From NCBI GenBank assembly GCA_010405405.1, contig MU004233.1, positions 571,835 through 635,834 of the forward strand: a stretch of 64,000 nt of DNA, written 5' to 3'. A program made the translations under genes and the position numbers. Within the stretch, counting starts at the first letter, position 1. The number at the start of each line of letters is the position of its first letter. Positions 58,390 to 64,000 of this stretch are shown here, in pieces. The stretch is from Microthyrium microscopicum. Its lineage: Eukaryota; Ascomycota; Dothideomycetes; Microthyriales; Microthyriaceae. A model generated the notes under the pieces. The model was not told the origin of the DNA and made no database searches. It saw nothing but the letters and a program-made list of their open reading frames with translations.

Positions 58390-60384
58390 ATGGCTGAACC
58401 AAAGTAAGCTACCCCACCATGTCTCCGCCTCCTCCGAGCCTCGCATTATCCGCTCAAAAGCTCGTGAGCTTCAAGGCGCGGACACATTGGCTCATGAAAA
58501 TATGCTTGGAGCTTCACCAAGCACAAACCAGAGCTCAATCATACATTACAATGCTAACACTAGCTCAGAGGAGACTTTGGCCTCATTGGCCTCGCCGTCA
58601 TGGGTCAGAATCTAATCCTCAACATGGCTGACCACGGCTTCACTGTTATTGCATTCAACCGAACCGTCGCCAAAGTCGACCGCTTCATAGAAAACGAGGC
58701 CAAAGGCAAATCCATCATTGGTGTACACTCCATCAAGGAGTTTGTCCAAAACCTCAAGAAGCCCCGACGAATGATGATGCTCGTCCAAGCCGGCCAAGCC
58801 GTTGACGACTTTATTGAGCATATCATCACTGGTATAGCATGACTAATCCGACTACTCAAAGACAAGCATGCTAACTGCAGACAGAGGGTGGAGCTGAGCC
58901 TGGCGACATTATCATCGATGGCGGCAACTCTCACTTTCCCGACTCTAACCGACGCGCCCAATACCTTGCGGGAAAAGGCTTCCGCTTTGTAGGAACTGGT
59001 GTTTCTGGTGGTGAGGAAGGTGCTCGTTATGGCCCTTCGATTATGCCAGGTGGTAATGAGGAGGCATGGCCATATGTCAAGGATGTTCTCCAGTCCATCT
59101 CTGCAAAGAGCGACGGCGAGCCTTGCTGTCAATGGGTCGGCGATGGTTAGTCATGATGTCAAATGTGCTTTGACGATTGCTAACAAAGTCTCAGATGGTG
59201 CTGGCCACTACGTCAAGATGGTCCACAACGGTATCGAATACGGTGACATGCAACTCATTTCCGAAGTACTGATCCCATAATCAGAATAACTCGGTTACTA
59301 ATCATTTCAGGCCTATGATATCATGAAGCGTGGTCTAGGCTTGTCCAACAAGGAGATGGGAGATGTCTTTACCAAATGGAACAAGGGTGTGCTAGACTCT
59401 TTCCTGATTGAGATTACCCGCGACATCGTAAGCGACCCAGAATAACTCTTCGGATACCGATACTAATCATAAAACAGATGTACTTTAATGATGACGATGG
59501 CAAGGCAAGGCGCAGCTTTGAACCTACTGATTTTGACATCACTGACTCTTTTTAGCCCCTTCTCGAGAAGATCCTCGATTCCGCTGGACAAAAGGGTACC
59601 GGCAAGGTAAGTATTACAACTAGGTTCGGGAACTGGCCTAACAGCTTGACAGTGGACAGCCATCAACGCCCTCGATCTCGGTATGCCAGTCACCCTGATC
59701 GGAGAAGCCGTCTTCGCCCGCTGCCTAAGCTCCGTCAAGCCAGAACGTGTACGCGCCTCCAAGATTCTCTCCGGCCCTACACCCAACTTCACCGGTGACA
59801 AACAAGAATTCCTCGACAACCTCGAGCAAGCTCTCTACGCATCCAAGATCATCTCATATGCCCAAGGCTTCATGTTGATCCAGGACGCGGCCAAGGAGTA
59901 CAAGTGGAAGCTCAACAAGCCAGAAATCGCACTCATGTGGCGTGGAGGCTGTATCATCCGCTCTGTCTTCCTCAAGGACATCACCAAGGCATACCGTTCT
60001 AACCCAGATCTTGAGAACCTACTGTTCGACAAGTTCTTCACTGACGCCATTAACAAGGCTCAGCCAGGCTGGCGTGACGTTGTCTCCAAGGCCGCAATCT
60101 GGGGTATTCCACTGCCAGCTTTCAGCACTGCGTTGTCTTTCTACGACGGATACCGCACTGCTGATTTGCCTGCCAACCTTCTACAAGCTCAACGTGATTA
60201 CTTCGGCGCCCACACCTTCCTCGTCAAGCCAGAAGCCGCCAACGAAAAGTATCCAGAAGGCAAACATATTCACGGTAAGTTCACCTAGCCCTCCATCATA
60301 TAGCAACACAGAGCTAATAATTCGTCTCTAGTCAACTGGACCGGTCGTGGTGGTGAGGTAAGCGCGAGTACCTACAATGCTTAA
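58390..60384 (+). CDS. GND1: 6-phosphogluconate dehydrogenase, decarboxylating
   Basis: Nine exons: 58390-58403, 58569-58831, 58885-59145, 59195-59265, 59311-59427, 59478-59504, 59556-59606, 59653-60274 and 60332-60384; the phases close to 492 residues, the usual size. It catalyses the NADP-dependent oxidative decarboxylation of 6-phosphogluconate to ribulose 5-phosphate in the cytosolic pentose phosphate pathway. Evidence: the dinucleotide-binding N-terminus [11 protein letters not shown], the substrate motif [30 protein letters not shown], the catalytic lysine region [12 protein letters not shown], and a C-terminus ending N-W-T-G-R-G-G. The first exon codes for under five residues, the first intron is 165 bp and the other seven are 45-57 bp. 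The intron 59505-59555 starts with GC, not GT (AAG|GCAAGG). Confidence 0.96.
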
Positions 60385-61394
60385 GTTGCCATAAAAAAAG
60401 AAGAAAAGTCTGCTGTCATAAAACAACATGTATGTTGCTTGAAAACGAAACAATTCTTTTGGTCACCCTTTTACCTTTTTTCCCTAGCTCTTTCCGAGCA
60501 TTCATTTGCTTCGTTTCCGTTTTATGTGCAGGCCCTCATTCTTTTCTGTGTTAGATAGTCGATGGCCTCTATAGAACGGATCTCGATCGCCCTGGCGCCA
60601 GTACGGTCGACGATAAAAATAAGATCAAGGGTCGGTTGTGAGGAGTGCTGGATGGGAAGGCAAATGGGAGATAGAAATAATTTGATTGCTGTTTATGATG
60701 ATTTTGAGACTGTGATGTGAATTGAGTGCCATGCGAAAGAAATCGTCTGGTCTCTGTGGTAGCCTTTAATTTCGGCCCCTATTGACTCCTTTAGACCCTA
60801 TGTAAACCGCTAGATCTCCAGTATTGAACACAATCCATAAACTTCCTACAAAGGTGGTTTACCCCAAAGACTGCGTTTAGATTTCAAGTGTCCATCGACT
60901 TGGATACTCCTATATTTCGAGCTTGTCTCAAAAAGGTTAGACAAAACATATTACCACCCTAGCGCCCGCTGACACAGCAGGACCCTGGTCTCTGAATTGG
61001 GAACAACTTGAACTCCCCGTTTGCATCTGATCGCCCTACAGAGCGACGCAACATCATCTCCTCCTCTTGAACACTTCTCCCTCCTCTTTCCCCTTCTTGT
61101 CTCTCCTTGGCGGTGCTGTGTGAACAACAATTTCTGGGGCAGCATTACCAGGTGTCTATTTGGGACCTGCCATCTATTACCTGCTGCTCGCGTGCATGCG
61201 TGGATAAAAGTTACGCGCCCATCCGTCGCTCGGGGGCTGTTTCGAGAAGTAAGAGCAAGAGCAAGAGCAAGAGCACGAAGCAGAACGGGGTGTGACAGCT
61301 GTTGCTGTAGAACGAAGCATTGGGCCAAAATCGTCCTCGAACATTCCGATAGATACGAATACTGCTTCCAAAACACCAAGGCTGACCCAAGACG
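60385..61394. other. Intergenic between GND1 and LSM12-like gene
   Basis: GND1 3' region and promoter of the next gene. Minus-strand and plus-strand frames of 90-174 residues here overlap one another and run through the hexamer repeat at 61251-61274; none has a motif. Confidence 0.5.
61251..61274. repeat. AAGAGC hexamer microsatellite
   Basis: Four exact units of AAGAGC, about 120 bp upstream of the LSM12-like start codon. Confidence 0.9.
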
Positions 61395-62228
61395 ATGGAC
61401 CAAAAGCGCAATTCGGTAGTTGGCCGCGTCGCAACTCCAAAAGCTGGCGCTACGGGCGGATTGGGTGCACCTCAAAGCATGACTGAGCTCGACGCTGCCT
61501 TGCCTAAGGCCATTGGAGGCCGGTAAGTTCCAAAGTCACGACACCACTCCTATCAAACTAATATGTCGCTAGCATCCGCCTCACAACCTCCCAACCAAAC
61601 GCTACTTCTCTCGAGGGACTCCTCTTCACCGCCTGCCCAATTACGAACTTGCTCGTCATTAACACTGCTGCCGCGAATGCGCCAGGCGATTTCCACGTTA
61701 TCCCCGTCGCACAAGTCGCCAGCTACCAAATCCTATCCATCAACGACACCACCCCCTCCACCGACGCCACACCCACCATCAGCCGTCCCGAAATGGACGC
61801 CCTGCGCGCCCGCGAGGAAGATACGATTCGTAAGATGAAAGAATATGACAGCTCGCGCGGCAAAGGGGTGAGCAAAGAAGCGCAAGAAGTCTTTGACTGG
61901 TTCCGCCGGACGTAAGAGATTTCACCTCCCCATCTCTGCGGTAACGATGGCACAACTAGCTAACAAATCTCATAGTCTCCCAGTCCGTTGGAATAACCAG
62001 CAAATTGTGGTCAACGATGCTGTTGTCGTGAATCCTCCATACGCTGTTGAGGATTGCCGTGCGCCAAAGGATAAGCAGGCGGCGGAAAGCCAGATTAAGC
62101 GAGTGCTGGAGGGCTTCTATGCGAAGAAAAAGGGTGGTCATGTGGGCAGTAATGCGAATAGTGGTGCGAATACACCTGTGCCGGGCGGAAACCGACCGGT
62201 TCCTGCGTTACCGCGTAAGGGAGGCTGA
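61395..62228 (+). CDS. LSM12: LSM12-like protein (anticodon-binding-like domain)
   Basis: Exons 61395-61522, 61573-61911 and 61976-62228; introns 50 and 64 bp; the phases close to 239 residues. The N-terminal half has an LSM-like strand pattern (I-R-L-T-T-S-Q-P-N-A-T-S-L-E-G-L-L-F-T-A-C, then L-L-V-I-N-T), and the second half has the AD domain found in LSM12: E-A-Q-E-V-F-D-W-F-R-R-T-L-P-V-R-W and V-V-N-P-P-Y with A-E-S-Q-I-K-R-V-L-E-G-F-Y. The tail is glycine- and proline-rich. Members bind RNA and ataxin-2/Pbp1-type complexes in the cytoplasm. Domain order and length fit the fungal LSM12 well. Confidence 0.88.
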
Positions 62229-62831
62229 TGTTTTGACTGTACAAGCGATCGCATCGCATTATCTGAATGGGATAGCTCTCTGCTTACAGAGGGTGATTGA
62301 GATACCAGGTACTTGCTGTTAGCCGTGGCAAAATCAAATTTGATACCCCTAATTATGCAGCGCCTGTTGCTTCTATGTGCGGCAATCTTTGAATGGCCCA
62401 TACTAACTCTGGAGCGCAACTCATAAAGCTAATCACTAGCGACTTTCGGCACTAGCTTTTGGCAGACTGGAACTGAGCTCTGGTACTGTGGGCGACTATT
62501 GGAGAGGGTCGGTAGCTGAATCCTGAATTTTGTGAGATTAATGTCGGACTCCAGCGAACTGGGCAACCCCTTTGGATTATTAGAAGCTTACTAGAGTAGC
62601 TTATATTTCAAGACTTTACTTATAAAGGGATCGGGAACTAGCTATCAATACTGACTAAAATTGACTATAACTATATATTCCCACAAAAGGCGCTGTCGTA
62701 GTACATTAGGCCAAATGTTAGATTTTTGTCAGAGTATAAAATACCTAATAATGGCAAGATCCGAGCCTGACGGAAACAGGACGAGCTGAATGCCGACCCT
62801 CTCCATTGACCCAACAGAACTTCGAGTATGA
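62229..62831. other. Intergenic before the last gene
   Basis: 3' region of the LSM12-like gene and presumably the unlocated 5' part of the next gene. No repeats or further genes recognised. Confidence 0.45.
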
Positions 62832-64000
62832 TTGAAACTATGGGTGCCTAGAAAAAGTCCTCCTTGCACTAAGGTACTTGTAAACAACAATTCCGATACC
62901 TATCTGTGGTCGTGTCTGCGAGCAATTGTCTTCCACAAATTACAAGTACCTCAGGATCTACCACTCGGAATCTTACAACATATCCAGACGCTTACAATCT
63001 CCAACTGTGAGGATGGCCACTACCGGAGATGCCTACTGCCATGCCCTCCACCGTCAACCGGTTCACCAAGATCAACCAGACAGCCTTCGGGTACTCACAG
63101 GTAACAGGACCGTCTGTTGTCTCAACGTATTACCACCGCATGTATGGCTTCGCCTACGAGATCTGGAATTGTGTTTCCATCATTGTGGAAACGATGCATG
63201 TCACTGTGACCAAATGCATCAATGGTGGTCTGAAATCTGCACGTTTCTCTCAGAAAAACTACATCATCATGAGAGATTGCAGTGTATTGAACTAAAGATA
63301 AACTTTGGAGAACACAATACACTGTGGGAAATTGAAAAGCTCCTTTCGTCACTGAAAACTTTCCCGCCCCTTGCCGGTGTTCGATTGGAGGGTGGGACTT
63401 CTCTCACAATGTCCCTGCAAAAGGCTGCTATTCATGGAACGCTTGAAGAGGTCATGAACATTTTCAAGGCATACGGACAGAGGCTCACTTCACCGAGAAA
63501 GCCATCTACGACATTCAGTAAAGGTGGCTCTTTCCCGTTCGAAAGATTGCCCACCGAGATTCAAACAGTGGTTCTATCACACTGCACATTGGTCTGCGCC
63601 CCGAAAAGTTATCCACTATATGCTCTGGCCGACAAATCCTATTCCTGCTGCGGATTTTGTTCGGCAGACCAATGCTTCTGTCGAAGCATAAATCTCGACC
63701 CGCAATGGGTCTCATACTCAACTGCCTGCCAGTGCAGTCCTCCTCGGACATCGCCTTTGTTTGCTGTCAATTCAACCGTACGACGACTAGCATCCGAGTT
63801 ATTCTATGGCCAAAACAAATTCGTATGTGAAGGCACAATGACGACAATATCAGAGCAGATTGACACTGTTAAACCTGTATATCTGGCGCTGATCAAATCG
63901 ATTTCCATTCGTTTAGCACCATCGGGGCACACACCTGACGATGTAAGCATCTACCATGCATCACAACGACAGAAACTACTGGAGCTGTTGCAAAAGATCA
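62832..64000 (+). CDS. F-box-like protein, incomplete in window
   Basis: An open frame from 62832 to 63006, then an intron 63007-63100 (GTGAGG...CTCACAG), then an open frame from 63101 to the window end. No ATG is found in the first part, which begins right after a stop, so the true start lies in an upstream exon I could not locate. The first part has leucine-rich-like spacing (Q-T-L-T-I-S-N-C, then L-R-D-L-E-L-C-F). Further on comes F-P-F-E-R-L-P-T-E-I-Q-T-V-V-L-S-H-C, an F-box-like motif, then a cysteine-rich segment (C-C-G-F-C, Q-C-F-C) and N-S-T-V-R-R-L-A-S-E-L-F-Y-G, a phrase common in fungal F-box-type proteins. It could be a substrate receptor; it is not obviously in the tandem family. 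The 3' end is outside the window. Confidence 0.6.

Overview
The window is nuclear DNA of a filamentous ascomycete (Pezizomycotina; Leotiomycetes is my best guess, not proven). Reasons: many short introns with GTA(A/T)G donors, CTAA(C/T) branch sites and TAG/CAG acceptors; a CpA/TpG-depleted AT-rich block at the left edge as left by repeat-induced point mutation (RIP); a group-X-like hybrid histidine kinase; and single-copy genes with fungal architecture. All gene models below were joined by hand from the sequence and checked for reading-frame phase.

Left flank (1-13.5 kb): RIP-degraded repeat, an F-box-like orphan gene, a 332 bp MITE, a 5'-truncated hybrid histidine kinase ending beside a fold-back element, a UPF1/NAM7-type SF1 helicase with a 48 bp minisatellite directly upstream of its start codon, and the vacuolar aspartyl protease (PEP4-type).

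Centre (14.9-47.6 kb): about 33 kb devoted to one unrecognised, tandemly expanded protein family. I count nine copies with long coding regions (A, B, C, D, E, F, G, H, J), one whose frame is shifted at a single T run (I), and two relics (26.7-27.9 kb and 47.0-47.6 kb). Copies are about 520-670 residues with an F-box-like N-terminus (pattern R-x-P-x-E-I...I-L...C-F-P), a middle motif around H-R-I-T-R-A...L-Q-L-Y-V-A, a C-I-H-(R/E)-Y-F-P motif and a C-terminal D-A-E...R...Q...L...W-G motif. Two subfamilies are visible: A-E (left) and F-K (right). The array is being reshaped: a MITE cuts copy E, another MITE sits in the first intron of J, F has gained an acidic/RGG tail, and intron positions differ between copies. 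This is the most unusual content of the window.

Right flank (47.7-64 kb): ordinary housekeeping genes: a dynamin-like GTPase with GED, a PHD-JmjC histone-demethylase-like protein, an RBM42-like RRM protein, 6-phosphogluconate dehydrogenase (with a probable GC-AG intron), an LSM12-like protein, and the 5' part of another F-box-like gene that runs off the window. No tRNA, rRNA or CRISPR was found.
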